Origin: Candidatus Eremiobacteraceae bacterium
Lineage (GTDB): Bacteria > Vulcanimicrobiota > Vulcanimicrobiia > Eremiobacterales > Eremiobacteraceae
Assembly: GCA_035710745.1 (NCBI GenBank)
Contig: DASTCX010000025.1
Coordinates: 124,001 to 188,000, forward strand
Reading direction: 5' to 3'
DNA length: 64,000 bases
Each line of letters opens with the position of its first letter. Positions within the stretch are counted from its first letter, which is position 1. This document shows positions 25,447 to 34,121 of the stretch, piece by piece. The position numbers and the translations under genes were made by a program. Below the pieces are notes generated by a model. The model did no database searches and was not told the DNA's origin. It was given only the letters and a program-made list of their open reading frames with translations.

Positions 25447-27525
25447 ATGCGCCCTTCCATCTCCTTTGCGATCGTCGCTGTTTTCGCGTCTGCGGCGCTG
25501 AGCGCGTTCTCGACGCCTGCCGCGGCCGCGACTCGACCGGTGAAGGCGGAAGATCTTTTCGCGCTTCGCACCGTGTCGTCGGCGATCATGTCGCACGACG
25601 GCTCGCGCATCGCGTACGTCGTGACGAAAATGGACGGACCTAAGGACACGTATCTGTCGGATATCTGGATCGCTGATGTCTCGACGGGCCATACCTGGCA
25701 GTTGACGCAAGGCGACAGCGACGCGGACCCGGCGTGGTCGCCCGACGACAAATGGCTCGCATTCGACAGCGGCCGCGGCGACAAAGGCCAGGTCTATCGC
25801 ATCTCGCTCGGCGGCGGAGAGGCGCAGCGACTGACGAACCTTCCGAACGGCGCGTTCGGGCCGAGCTGGTCGCACGATGGATCGCGCATCTTATTCTCAT
25901 CGGTCACGCTCGATCCGCAGCCGCCCGCGCATATCGACTTCAAGGCGGCGGGCTTCACACCGAAGGACGAACAGAAGACGAGCGATGTCCGCATCATCAC
26001 CGTCCGACACTTCGAAGACAACGGTCGGGGCGAGACGTATGACAAGCACGTCCATCTCTGGATCATGTCGGCTGACGGGAGCGGGCAGCGCGCGCTTACT
26101 TCGGGGCACCAGTGGTCGGAGCAGGGAGCGGTGTGGTCGCCTGACGATAGGCAGATCGCGTTCGGTACGCTTCATGGAGACGACCCGTATGGCTTGCGCA
26201 ACGACATCTACGTCATGGCGTCGTCCGGCGGCGCGGCGCGCAAGATCCCGCTCGCGCCTGTCGGCAACTACCAGCCGACGTGGTCGGGTGACGGCAAGGG
26301 CATCTACTACTTCAAGCAAGTGACGCACGACCCGTCTGGGTACGCGTCCCTCGACTACACGTCGCTCGATGCGACGGCGCAGCGAGAGATCGTGCCACCC
26401 GATACGCTTGCGTGGGGCGATGCCGTCATCACCGATATGGATGAGGGCGGCGCCGGCTGTGGGCCGCTGCTCGGCCCCGGCGATCGCTGGTATCTCGCGA
26501 TCGTGAGCAGACCCGGCGCTTCGGCGCTCGTCAAGTACGACGCGCGCACCGGAGCGGCGACGACGATCGCGGGCGGCGATCGCGAGATCCTCGAGTGTTC
26601 GATGAGCGACGACGGCTCGAAGGCCGCTTTCGTCGCGTCCGACGCGACGCACCCGGGCGAGCTCTACGTCGTCGACACGAACGCCGGCGCGGCGAAGCGC
26701 CTGACGAACCTCAACGGCGCCTACCTCGCGACGGTCTCGCTGTCGACTCCGCAGGAGTTCGAGATCATCGACAACGCCGGCTACCACGTCCACTATTGGG
26801 TGATGCGTCCGCCGAACGCGGTTTCCGGGCGTCGCTATCCGACGATCCTCGACATCCACGGCGGCCCGGGGACGGAGTTCGGCAACGCCTACTTCGATGA
26901 GTTCCAGTACCTCGCGGGTCTCGGTTACAACGTCGTCTACGCGGATCCGCGCGGCAGCCCGGGCTTCGGCCATCTCTTCCAAGCCGCGCTCAACCTGAGC
27001 TGGGGCGATGCGATGTTCGACGATGAGATGCGTGTCATGAACGCCGTAGAGCAACGTCCGGATGTCGACGTCAACCGGCTCGGCGTGTCCGGCGGCAGCT
27101 ACGGCGGCTATGCGACCCTCTGGGTCATCGAGCACACCGATCGCTTCAAGGCGGCGATCTCGGAGCGGCCCGCGGTGAACATGACGACGCAATGGCTTGC
27201 CGGCGATATCAACTTCGCGTTCGATCCGAAATACTCGTGGGGCAACCCGTGGGACCACTTCCAGCAGAATTGGAGCGTGTCGCCGTCGGCGTACGTCGAC
27301 AAGATCCATACGCCGCTCATGCTGCTCCACAGCGACAACGATATCCGCACGCCTATCGGCGAGACGCTGCAGGTCTTTTCAGCGCTCAAAATCCTCGGCC
27401 GTACTGTCCAATACGTCGAGTTCCCGCGCGACAACCACGATCTCTCGCGCACGGGCGAGCCGATCCATCGCGTCGAGCGGCTCCATATAGGCGCCGACTG
27501 GTTCGCGAAATACCTGCACCCGTAA
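25447..27525 (+). CDS. S9 family (prolyl oligopeptidase / acylaminoacyl-peptidase) serine peptidase, exported
   Basis: 692 residues from ATG 25447. Signal peptide (ISFAIVAVFASAALSAFS, cleavage after AAAAT near 28). An N-terminal TolB-like beta-propeller (repeats such as PAWSPDDKWLAFDS, PSWSHDGSRILFSS, AVWSPDDRQIAFG) gates a C-terminal alpha/beta hydrolase with S551 in GGSYGGY, D632 in HSDNDIRTP and H664 in RDNHDLS. It likely cleaves short peptides in the periplasm or outside. Monocistronic, with a type A hairpin 41 bp after the stop. Confidence 0.93.
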   Translation: MRPSISFAIVAVFASAALSAFSTPAAAATRPVKAEDLFALRTVSSAIMSHDGSRIAYVVTKMDGPKDTYLSDIWIADVSTGHTWQLTQGDSDADPAWSPDDKWLAFDSGRGDKGQVYRISLGGGEAQRLTNLPNGAFGPSWSHDGSRILFSSVTLDPQPPAHIDFKAAGFTPKDEQKTSDVRIITVRHFEDNGRGETYDKHVHLWIMSADGSGQRALTSGHQWSEQGAVWSPDDRQIAFGTLHGDDPYGLRNDIYVMASSGGAARKIPLAPVGNYQPTWSGDGKGIYYFKQVTHDPSGYASLDYTSLDATAQREIVPPDTLAWGDAVITDMDEGGAGCGPLLGPGDRWYLAIVSRPGASALVKYDARTGAATTIAGGDREILECSMSDDGSKAAFVASDATHPGELYVVDTNAGAAKRLTNLNGAYLATVSLSTPQEFEIIDNAGYHVHYWVMRPPNAVSGRRYPTILDIHGGPGTEFGNAYFDEFQYLAGLGYNVVYADPRGSPGFGHLFQAALNLSWGDAMFDDEMRVMNAVEQRPDVDVNRLGVSGGSYGGYATLWVIEHTDRFKAAISERPAVNMTTQWLAGDINFAFDPKYSWGNPWDHFQQNWSVSPSAYVDKIHTPLMLLHSDNDIRTPIGETLQVFSALKILGRTVQYVEFPRDNHDLSRTGEPIHRVERLHIGADWFAKYLHP

Positions 27526-27565
27526 CGACACGACGAACGCGCGTCGCGCACACGATGAAAGGGGA

Positions 27566-27589
27566 GCGGTCGAGATTCATCTCGACCGC
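27566..27589. repeat. Type A hairpin repeat, GAGAT/ATCTC class
   Basis: Inverted repeat with arms GCGGTCGAGAT/ATCTCGACCGC and loop TC, between the S9 peptidase stop and the next unknown gene. Preceded by GGGGA, as in most type A copies of this window. Possible transcription terminator. Confidence 0.8.
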
Positions 27590-27608
27590 CATGGTCTAAC
27601 CAGAAAGC

Positions 27609-28292
27609 TTGACCTCGACCGAAACCCGCGCGTCCAAGATTTACGCACGTTTCGCCGCCCTATTGGAGCCCCTTGGATACGTAGCGAGGGGAGGCCGCGG
27701 TAGTTTTCGCCGCCCGCTGGGAGAATCGCTTTACGGCTTGATTGGCGTGAATCTGAACTCGTGGGCGGGAGGGCGAGTCGTCAACTTAGACCCAGCGATC
27801 GGCGTTCGCGAAGCTCGTGTCAACATGATCGTTTCCGCGTTTCGAGGCATCCCGTATCGATCTAGCATGCCGACGGTCGTAAATCTACTTTCCAATCTGC
27901 CGCCCACAAGCACACATAGATCCTGGACAGTTGAAGACGCGGGCGACCTTTCTCCCGTCGATGCGTGTGTGGGGGAAATCCAGACACGCGGATTGGCCTT
28001 TATCGAACAGCACATGACGCTGGAATCGATGCGCCAATCCCTTATCGAGCGGCTAGCTGGAGAATACTATGGTTTTCGCTACACCTTAGCAGTCGTCCAC
28101 GCGATGCTCGGAAGGCAAGACTTGGGGATGATCTTGTTGAGCGCGGTGCTGGAAGATATCAGGGCTGGCAAGGTACCTGCCACTGAAGAGTTTCTCCGTT
28201 TCGTGCGGTGGTTTGAATCCAGCCCACTCGATATTTACTCGATGGATCAAAAGGAGCTCGCGCGCTTTTTCCGCGGTCACGCGCCGGATTGA
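27609..28292 (+). CDS. Hypothetical protein with atypical base composition
   Basis: 227 residues; the start is probably TTG 27609 with AGAAAG before it. Sixty-base lines counted by eye inside it give about 50-55% G+C in the middle and 3' part, clearly below the neighbours. Sequence: an N-terminal ASKIYARFAALLEPLGYVA helix, a FRRPLGESLYGLIGVNLNS strand pair resembling uncharacterised DUF4304-like proteins, and a helical C-half. No signal or membrane helix. The ends are sharply bounded by a hairpin repeat upstream and a convergent gene downstream. Function unknown; possibly horizontally acquired. Confidence 0.65.
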   Translation: MTSTETRASKIYARFAALLEPLGYVARGGRGSFRRPLGESLYGLIGVNLNSWAGGRVVNLDPAIGVREARVNMIVSAFRGIPYRSSMPTVVNLLSNLPPTSTHRSWTVEDAGDLSPVDACVGEIQTRGLAFIEQHMTLESMRQSLIERLAGEYYGFRYTLAVVHAMLGRQDLGMILLSAVLEDIRAGKVPATEEFLRFVRWFESSPLDIYSMDQKELARFFRGHAPD

Positions 28293-28693
28293 TGTTTGCC
28301 CGAAACGCGAGACCACCACACGAGATAGAGCGCCGGGATGAGGAAGACCGCGTCTCGCACGACCGTCCACCATGTCGCGGGCGCAGTGTCGGCCGAACCG
28401 AAGCAGCCGCATGAGACTTGCAAGCCGCGTGCGACGACCGACGCGACGACGCCGATGAAAAGCGCGAGCAGCGCTGACGCGACGACCGAGGTGGTGGACA
28501 GAAGCCAACCGCCGATGAGATACACGCCGAGGAGCACCTCGAATGGCGGAAGCGCGATCGCGGCGATCGCGACGAGGACCGGAGGTAGTCCGAACCCGAA
28601 AGCGGTTATGGTCGCCGCGAGATCCGATGCATGCCCGATCTTGAGCCCACCGGCGGCGAGAAAGACGAGCCCGAGCGCGATGCGCGCGATCAA
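28277..28693 (-). CDS. MauE/DoxX-like membrane protein
   Basis: 138 residues, four membrane helices. The N-terminal RIALGLVFLAAGGLKIG and the CGCFG motif (SCGCFGSAD) mark the MauE / methylamine-utilisation-type DoxX family, quinone-linked redox membrane proteins often paired with thioredoxin-like partners. No ATG is in frame; the best start is TTG 28691-28693, only 9 bp from the divergent ATG of the thioredoxin-like gene at 28703. Probably supplies or receives reducing equivalents for that exported thioredoxin. Confidence 0.78.
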   Translation of the reverse strand: MIARIALGLVFLAAGGLKIGHASDLAATITAFGFGLPPVLVAIAAIALPPFEVLLGVYLIGGWLLSTTSVVASALLALFIGVVASVVARGLQVSCGCFGSADTAPATWWTVVRDAVFLIPALYLVWWSRVSGKHQSGA

Positions 28694-28702
28694 AGGAGCG
28701 AT

Positions 28703-29356
28703 ATGAGCACGCGGTCCGAACGCCGCCGACAGCAACGCAGTCAAGGCGATTCCCCCAAAGGTATGAGCGGCGGCACCATTGCGGCGATCGTCCTCGTCAT
28801 CGCGATGGTCGGCATCATCGCGTACGCGGTCGTCCAGCGCAACTCGCAGGTGAGCGGTGCGGCGGTCGCCCCGAACGCGCTTCCTTCGATACCGCCGCCG
28901 CTGAAAGTCGGCACGAAGGCGCCGGGCTTTTCGGTGACGACGAAGAGCGGGGTCCTCACGCAAGACTCGTTCGCGGGCGAGCCATATCTGCTCGAGATCT
29001 TCGCGACGTGGTGCCCGCACTGCCAACGCATGACGAGCGTCCTACGCGACATCCGCAAGCGGTTCCCGCTCGATAAGCTCGGCATGGTCTCGGCGACTGG
29101 ATCGCCGATCGGCATGGCGAGCACGCCCGACAATGAGGTCCCTGAGACGCAAGCCGATGTCGACGCTTTTGACGAACAATTCAACGTGACGTGGCCGTCT
29201 GCGTTCGACCAAAATCTCACCGTCGCGAAGACGTGGGGATTCGCCGGCTTTCCCGGCATCTATATCGTCGACGCAAAGGGCACGATCAGATACGCGCACA
29301 GCGGCGAGATCGACGAGAAGACGCTCGTCGCCGCGATCCAGAAAGCGGGCGGCTAG
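28703..29356 (+). CDS. TlpA/ResA-like membrane-anchored thioredoxin-fold protein
   Basis: 217 residues from ATG 28703 with an AAAGGAG site. A basic N-terminus, one anchor helix (GTIAAIVLVIAMVGIIAYAVV), then a periplasmic thioredoxin fold with active site WCPHC (FATWCPHCQRM) and the cis-proline region GFPGIYIVD. Peroxiredoxin/TlpA-type start VGTKAPGFSVTT. It likely handles disulfide reduction or cytochrome/metal-site maturation outside the membrane, and is divergent from a MauE-like quinone-redox protein. Confidence 0.88.
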   Translation: MSTRSERRRQQRSQGDSPKGMSGGTIAAIVLVIAMVGIIAYAVVQRNSQVSGAAVAPNALPSIPPPLKVGTKAPGFSVTTKSGVLTQDSFAGEPYLLEIFATWCPHCQRMTSVLRDIRKRFPLDKLGMVSATGSPIGMASTPDNEVPETQADVDAFDEQFNVTWPSAFDQNLTVAKTWGFAGFPGIYIVDAKGTIRYAHSGEIDEKTLVAAIQKAGG

Positions 29357-29372
29357 GACGCTTTTCGCGTCC

Positions 29373-29807
29373 TCACATATCGACGGCGTTCGGGAGCGAT
29401 CCGCCGCCACCCGAGCCGCCATCCGGCGGGAAGTGCGACGCGAGCTCTGCACCCGAGGCTTCGATGCCATGCACGATGCCGTCCGTTAGGTCGCCACTGC
29501 GGATCCGCTCCGACATCGACCCCGCGACCCGCTCCCAAAACTCTTGACCGACGCGCTCGTGGATAGCGACGTCGCCGAGGATGACGAATTCTCGGCGCGA
29601 CGGCACGACGAAGATGAGCACACCGTTGCGCTGCGGCGTCTGCGTCATCCCGAGCCGCGTGAAAGTGCGTTCGGCCGCTTTTCGCACGCTGCCCCACGGC
29701 GGCGGCGCGATCGACACGCGGATCTGACCCGTCGTATTCCGTTCCGCGTCGACGATGGCGCGGACGATGCGCTCGGGATCGATGTTGTGCGCCTGGCGCT
29801 TCACCAT
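29373..29807 (-). CDS. TPM-domain protein, short
   Basis: 144 residues from ATG 29805-29807, overlapping the upstream TPM gene end by 7 bp. TPM (TLP18.3/Psb32/MOLO-1) pattern: an IDPERIVRAIVDAERNTTGQIRVSI strand-helix, then GVLIFVVPSRREFVILGDVAI and a C-terminal helix. No signal peptide. TPM domains are found in photosystem repair factors and membrane quality-control proteins. It forms a conserved trio with a long TPM protein and LemA. Confidence 0.82.
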   Translation of the reverse strand: MVKRQAHNIDPERIVRAIVDAERNTTGQIRVSIAPPPWGSVRKAAERTFTRLGMTQTPQRNGVLIFVVPSRREFVILGDVAIHERVGQEFWERVAGSMSERIRSGDLTDGIVHGIEASGAELASHFPPDGGSGGGGSLPNAVDM

Positions 29808-30565
29808 CCTCCGGATGCGCCTCCGCCGCCGCCCATGCCGCCGCCACCCGAGAAGCCTCCGCCTCCGCCGCCGAACCCGCCGCCGCCGAAGCCGCCTCCC
29901 CCGAGTCCGCCCCAAAAGCCGCCGTAACCGCCGTAACCGCGTCCGCTTCCGAACGTGTGCGATCGTCGCGCGGCGATGATCATACCCATCACGAACAGCC
30001 AGATGACGATGAAGAATGCGAATCCGATCAGCGGTCCGGCTTCGTTAGACCCGCTCGGACTTGTCGTGGGCTCGGGCTGTCCGCCGATCGCGGCGATCAT
30101 CGCGTCGACGCCGCCTTGGACGGCCCCGTCGTCGTCACCGGCGCGGATCTTCGGAACGATGACGTCCCTGATGATCTCCGACGACCGCGCGTCCGTGAGC
30201 ATCGGCTCGAGACCGTAACCGACCTCGATGCGAAGCTTGTGATCTTGCGCGAAAACGAAAAGCACGGCGCCGTCGTCGAGACCCTTGCGTCCGACCTTCC
30301 ACTTCGTGAACGCGTTGATCGTGAATCCTTCGAGCGGTGTATCGCCGGTCGACTGACCGATCCAGACGATGACTTGATGTCCGGTCTTCGTCTGATAGCT
30401 TTGCAGTTCGTTATCGAGATTCTCGCGCTCGCCGGCCGAGAGAAAGGCTGCATTGTCCGTCACCCAGCTCGTCGGTAAAGGCGGAACGGGCGGTTCGTCG
30501 GCGCGCGCAGCCGCGGCGAACACAAGCGCGGACGCCGCGAGGGCGCACGCGAGCGAGGCTTTCAC
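29801..30565 (-). CDS. TPM-domain membrane protein with glycine-rich tail (YgcG-like)
   Basis: 254 residues. Signal peptide (ALAASALVFAAAARA), TPM domain about 30-165 (VTDNAAFLSAGERENLDNEL, DDGAVLFVFAQDHKLRIEVGYGLE), one membrane helix (IGFAFFIVIWLFVMGMII) and a C-terminal tail of Gly/Phe/Tyr repeats. It starts 4 bp after the LemA stop. The Gly-rich tail after the helix is standard for YgcG proteins. Role in envelope maintenance is presumed; no catalytic residues known. Confidence 0.88.
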   Translation of the reverse strand: MKASLACALAASALVFAAAARADEPPVPPLPTSWVTDNAAFLSAGERENLDNELQSYQTKTGHQVIVWIGQSTGDTPLEGFTINAFTKWKVGRKGLDDGAVLFVFAQDHKLRIEVGYGLEPMLTDARSSEIIRDVIVPKIRAGDDDGAVQGGVDAMIAAIGGQPEPTTSPSGSNEAGPLIGFAFFIVIWLFVMGMIIAARRSHTFGSGRGYGGYGGFWGGLGGGGFGGGGFGGGGGGFSGGGGMGGGGGASGGW

Positions 30566-30569
30566 GCGA

Positions 30570-31172
30570 TCAGAACTGGACTTTCGGCGCGGTCTCGGCG
30601 CCCTGGGTCGCCTGGAAGTATGCCTTCTCCTTGAACTTGTCGCCGAACATCCCAGCTACTATGTTCGTCGGAAACGATAGGCGCATCGTATTGAATTTTT
30701 GCGCCGCGCTGTTGTAGCGCATGCGCTCGACCGCGATCCTGTTCTCCGTCCCTTCGAGCTGCGATTGGAGGTCGAGGAAGTTCTCATTCGCCTTGAGGTC
30801 AGGATAATTCTCGACGACCGCGAGCAGCCGCGAGAGCGCCGAACTCAAACCGTCCTGCGCTGCCTGATACTTCGCGAGGGCCTGCGCGTCGGTGGGCAGA
30901 TTCTCGGTGCCGTGGATCGTCACTTGCCCGACCCTCGCGCGCGCCTCTGCGACCGCGATGTACGTGCTCTTCTCGAAGTTGGCGACGCCCTTCACGGTTG
31001 CGACGAGGTTCGGGATGAGGTCGGCACGCCTCTGGTAGACGTTCTCGACCTGTCCCCACTGAGCTTGGACTCCTTGGTCGAGCGCGACGAGCGTGTTGTA
31101 CGATGAGACGAGCCACCCGGCGATCGCGACGATGGCGAGAACGATGACGAGCGGTACGATCCTGGTGTTCAT
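30570..31172 (-). CDS. lemA: LemA family protein
   Basis: 200 residues with an AGGAGAAGG ribosome site. One N-terminal membrane helix followed by the LemA helical bundle: YNTLVALDQGVQAQWGQVENVYQRRADLIPNL, AVVENYPDLKANENFLDLQ and RMRYNSAAQKFNT.. are the family hallmarks. Function in bacteria is unclear. It heads the lemA-TPM-TPM operon; a DUF3105 gene lies 30 bp upstream on the same strand. Confidence 0.93.
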   Translation of the reverse strand: MNTRIVPLVIVLAIVAIAGWLVSSYNTLVALDQGVQAQWGQVENVYQRRADLIPNLVATVKGVANFEKSTYIAVAEARARVGQVTIHGTENLPTDAQALAKYQAAQDGLSSALSRLLAVVENYPDLKANENFLDLQSQLEGTENRIAVERMRYNSAAQKFNTMRLSFPTNIVAGMFGDKFKEKAYFQATQGAETAPKVQF

Positions 31173-31202
31173 ACCTTCTCCTGTCGGGTCCGTTGCGAAG
31201 CG

Positions 31203-31892
31203 TTACTTAGCGGCGTTCGCTTCGTTCGTCAGATATAGATTGATGAACGAATCGATCTTCGACTTGTCGGCGGATTGCAGCGTGGCGAGGTGCGTCCACG
31301 CGGTGAGCGCGATGCGGGCTTTCATGTGCGGATACGGCGCGACGATGACGGCCTTGCCGACTTCCTCGCCTTGCTGCACCTCTTGCACGGAAGGCTGGAG
31401 CTCGTTCGGCGCGATGAGCGGCGCGTCGAAGCTGAAAGCGATGGAGCTGAGGCTCGCAGCCACGTCCGGACACGTGCAGCTGTATTGGAGCAGCACGTTG
31501 CCGTGTTCGAGCAGATGCACCTGGACGTATACCGGGAGCGGATTCGGGCTCACGAATTGATCGGAGAAGATCTCTTTGTGCGGCCCGCTCGTCGGCGGGT
31601 TGGAGTTATAGACGAAGTCGTCTTTGGCCCCGGGATCCAGATGTGCGTGGCCTTGCGATGGGAATGACGCGCCAGGAAATGGAGGCAACGAAGCCGTCGC
31701 AGTCGCGGACGGCGACCCCGTTGTCGCCGCAGCCGGAGCTCCCGGGTGCGCACCGCGCCAGATCCAGACGATCGCGACGAGCACGAAGACGCCCAGGGCG
31801 GCGCCGGCGATCGCCGGCGTCAGGCCAGGGCGGCGGCCTTGGCCGGGCGACGGACGCGGACCGGATGCCGACGCTTTCTTCTTCTTGCTCAT
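31203..31892 (-). CDS. DUF3105 membrane-anchored protein
   Basis: 229 residues: a basic N-terminus, one helix (AIAGAALGVFVLVAIVWIW), a Pro/Ala/Thr linker, then the DUF3105 core with HAHLDPGAKDDFVYNSNPPTSGPH, VHLLEHGNVLLQYSC and a terminal helix. Histidines H-x-H and a CTCP pair are visible and could bind a metal, which is inference. Exposed outside the membrane. It precedes lemA by 30 bp and is divergent from the lipid kinase. Confidence 0.85.
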   Translation of the reverse strand: MSKKKKASASGPRPSPGQGRRPGLTPAIAGAALGVFVLVAIVWIWRGAHPGAPAAATTGSPSATATASLPPFPGASFPSQGHAHLDPGAKDDFVYNSNPPTSGPHKEIFSDQFVSPNPLPVYVQVHLLEHGNVLLQYSCTCPDVAASLSSIAFSFDAPLIAPNELQPSVQEVQQGEEVGKAVIVAPYPHMKARIALTAWTHLATLQSADKSKIDSFINLYLTNEANAAK

Positions 31893-31948
31893 GGCGGCGC
31901 AGGTTCGGGAAGGCCGCGGTCCGCGCCTGGCGGAACCCGCATCGCTCG

Positions 31949-32851
31949 ATGGCAGACCGGCGCGCGGCCGTCGTCGTCTTCAATCCGGCAGCAGGACGCC
32001 GCGGTGCGCACGAAGCGCTTCGCGCCGTCACGACGAGGCTCGACGGCAAGATCGCTGCGGTGCTCGAGACGTCGCTCGCCGACGGTTTCGACCTGCGCAT
32101 GCGCGATGCGATCCGCGACGTCGTCGCCACCGGTGAGCGACCGGCGCTCATCGCCGTCGGCGGAGACGGCACGCTTTCGATCGCGCTCAACGCGCTCGCC
32201 GACCCTTCCGCCGTGACGCTCGCAATCGTCCCCGTCGGATCGGGCAACGATTTCGCGACCGCGCTCGGGATCGCGAGCATCGACGCGGCTATCGACGCTA
32301 TCGATCGCGGTGCGTCAAGGCCGGTCGACTTCGGCACCGTGAACGGACGCCGTTTCGCGAACTGCGTCGGCATCGGGTTGGACGCAGAGGTCGGCGCGTT
32401 ATCGGCGCGCATGCGCGCGCGCGGGTTTCCGCCCGGACCTTCATACTACGCGGCCGCGCTCGCCGGCCTGTTCATGGTCAAACCCGTCGGCATCGTCGTC
32501 CATGTCGGCGATACGACGATTCGCCGCGACGACGGCGTCATGGTGACGATCGGCAACGGCCCGGACTACGGCGGCGGTTTCAAAGGCGCGCCTGGCGCGT
32601 CGCTCGATGACGGACTGCTCGACGTCAACGTCTTCTCGGATGTCCAGGGATTCTTCCGCCGGCTCTCGCTCATGCAGCGCATGCGTGCCGGCTCCCACGT
32701 CGGTCAGCCGAACGTCGATTCGTCGCGCGCTGCGTCGCTCGAGATCGACGTCGATCGAAAAGTCGCTATGCATGTCGACGGCGAGCTGGCGACGGTCGAG
32801 CATGCGAGGATCGCCGTCGTGCCCGGCGGCATGCGCGTCATCGCGCCGTGA
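31949..32851 (+). CDS. Diacylglycerol / lipid kinase family protein
   Basis: 300 residues from ATG 31949. ATP-binding glycine motif GGDGT at 71-75, followed by LAIVPVGSGNDFA and the C-terminal beta-sandwich with GNGPDYGGGFKGAPGASLDDGLLDV. This is the DagK/YegS-type catalytic domain that phosphorylates diacylglycerol, sphingoid or undecaprenol-like lipids. Its last 14 bp overlap the convergent Nramp gene. Confidence 0.9.
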   Translation: MADRRAAVVVFNPAAGRRGAHEALRAVTTRLDGKIAAVLETSLADGFDLRMRDAIRDVVATGERPALIAVGGDGTLSIALNALADPSAVTLAIVPVGSGNDFATALGIASIDAAIDAIDRGASRPVDFGTVNGRRFANCVGIGLDAEVGALSARMRARGFPPGPSYYAAALAGLFMVKPVGIVVHVGDTTIRRDDGVMVTIGNGPDYGGGFKGAPGASLDDGLLDVNVFSDVQGFFRRLSLMQRMRAGSHVGQPNVDSSRAASLEIDVDRKVAMHVDGELATVEHARIAVVPGGMRVIAP

Positions 32852-34121
32852 ATTGCGCGCCGATGAGCACGACGTTGAAGGCGATGATGAGCGCGACGAC
32901 GAGCCAGGCGATCGCAGTCGTCGCGCGCGAGTTGACGAGCCCGCCCATGACGTCCTTGCGCGACGTGAGGAGCGCGAGCGGCACGAGCGCGAACGGCAAG
33001 ACGAACGACAGCACGACCTGGGTGAAGACGAGCACCACCTGCGGATTTTGACTGAGCCCGATAACGATGAAGCTCGGGATCATCGTCACCGCCCGCCGCA
33101 CCCAAAGCGGGATCGAGAAGCGTACGAAGCCTTGCATGATGACCTGACCCGACATCGTGCCGACCGCCGAGGACGATAGGCCCGACGCGAGGAGCGCTAT
33201 CGCGAACGCCGCCGCCGCTGCCGGTCCGAGCGCCGGCGTCAGCATCTGGTAGGCTTGACCGATGGTCGCGACATCCGCGTGCCCGGACGAGTGGAAGGCC
33301 GCCGCTGCGACGACGAGCATTGCGACATTGATGATGCCCGCCGCCCCGAGCGCGATGACGACGTCCATCAGCTCGAAGCGGTAGATGTGTTTGGCATCCG
33401 CTTCGTTCGACGGCTTGATGCGATTCTGCGTCAGCGACGAGTGGAGGAAGACGATGTGCGGCATGACCGTCGCGCCGATGATGCCGACCGCGAGATACAA
33501 CGCGCCTTGCGGGAGCGTGATGGCGAATGCGCCGCCCGAAACCCAGCCGGTCGGATGCGCGACGATCAGCTCGAAGACGTACGCCCCACCGATGATGACG
33601 ACGAAGGTCGCCATCGCGGCTTCGAGCCGCCGGAAACCCCGCCGTTCGAGCGCGAGGAGTGCGATGACCGCGACCGCCGCAAGTCCGGCACCCCAAAGGA
33701 GCGGCACGCGAAGCAGCAGATAGAAGCCGACCGCGGCGCCGACGAACTCGGCGACGTCCGTCGCCATCGCGCCGATCTCGGCGACGACCCAAAGCGCGTA
33801 TGCGGCGGGTGCGCCGAAGTGGTCGCGGCACAGCTCCGCAAGATTGCGTCCGGTGGCGATGCCGACTTTCGCGGAGAGCGCTTGGACGAACATCGCCGTG
33901 AGGCTCGCGAAGACCACGACCCAGAGTAGCCGGTAGCCGAACTGCGCGCCGCCTTGGACGTCGGTCGCGATGTTTCCGGGATCGATGTATGCCACAGATG
34001 CGATAATCGCGGGACCGAGGAACGGCAGCAGCGCGGCGATGCCACGGCGCCGCCCCTCGAGGGAAGCGCGCGCTTCGGTAAGCGTGCTCGATGGTTCTTG
34101 CGCGATGACCGCGTCGCTCAC
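32838..34121 (-). CDS. mntH: Nramp-family divalent metal (Mn2+/Fe2+) importer
   Basis: 427 residues, about eleven membrane helices. The metal-site motifs are intact: DPGN at 47-50 in helix 1 (AYIDPGNIATD) and M220-P221-H222 in helix 6 (GATVMPHIVFLHSSL). It couples proton entry to uptake of Mn2+ and related ions. The start overlaps the stop of the DtxR/MntR-type regulator upstream (ATGA), so the regulator and its likely target are a two-gene operon. Confidence 0.93.
   Translation of the reverse strand: MSDAVIAQEPSSTLTEARASLEGRRRGIAALLPFLGPAIIASVAYIDPGNIATDVQGGAQFGYRLLWVVVFASLTAMFVQALSAKVGIATGRNLAELCRDHFGAPAAYALWVVAEIGAMATDVAEFVGAAVGFYLLLRVPLLWGAGLAAVAVIALLALERRGFRRLEAAMATFVVIIGGAYVFELIVAHPTGWVSGGAFAITLPQGALYLAVGIIGATVMPHIVFLHSSLTQNRIKPSNEADAKHIYRFELMDVVIALGAAGIINVAMLVVAAAAFHSSGHADVATIGQAYQMLTPALGPAAAAAFAIALLASGLSSSAVGTMSGQVIMQGFVRFSIPLWVRRAVTMIPSFIVIGLSQNPQVVLVFTQVVLSFVLPFALVPLALLTSRKDVMGGLVNSRATTAIAWLVVALIIAFNVVLIGAQFTAR

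Noticed and set aside
29815-29945. GC-rich tandem repeat around the TPM gene
   Set aside because: It encodes the Gly-rich tail of the YgcG-like protein and is not a separate repeat element or CRISPR.
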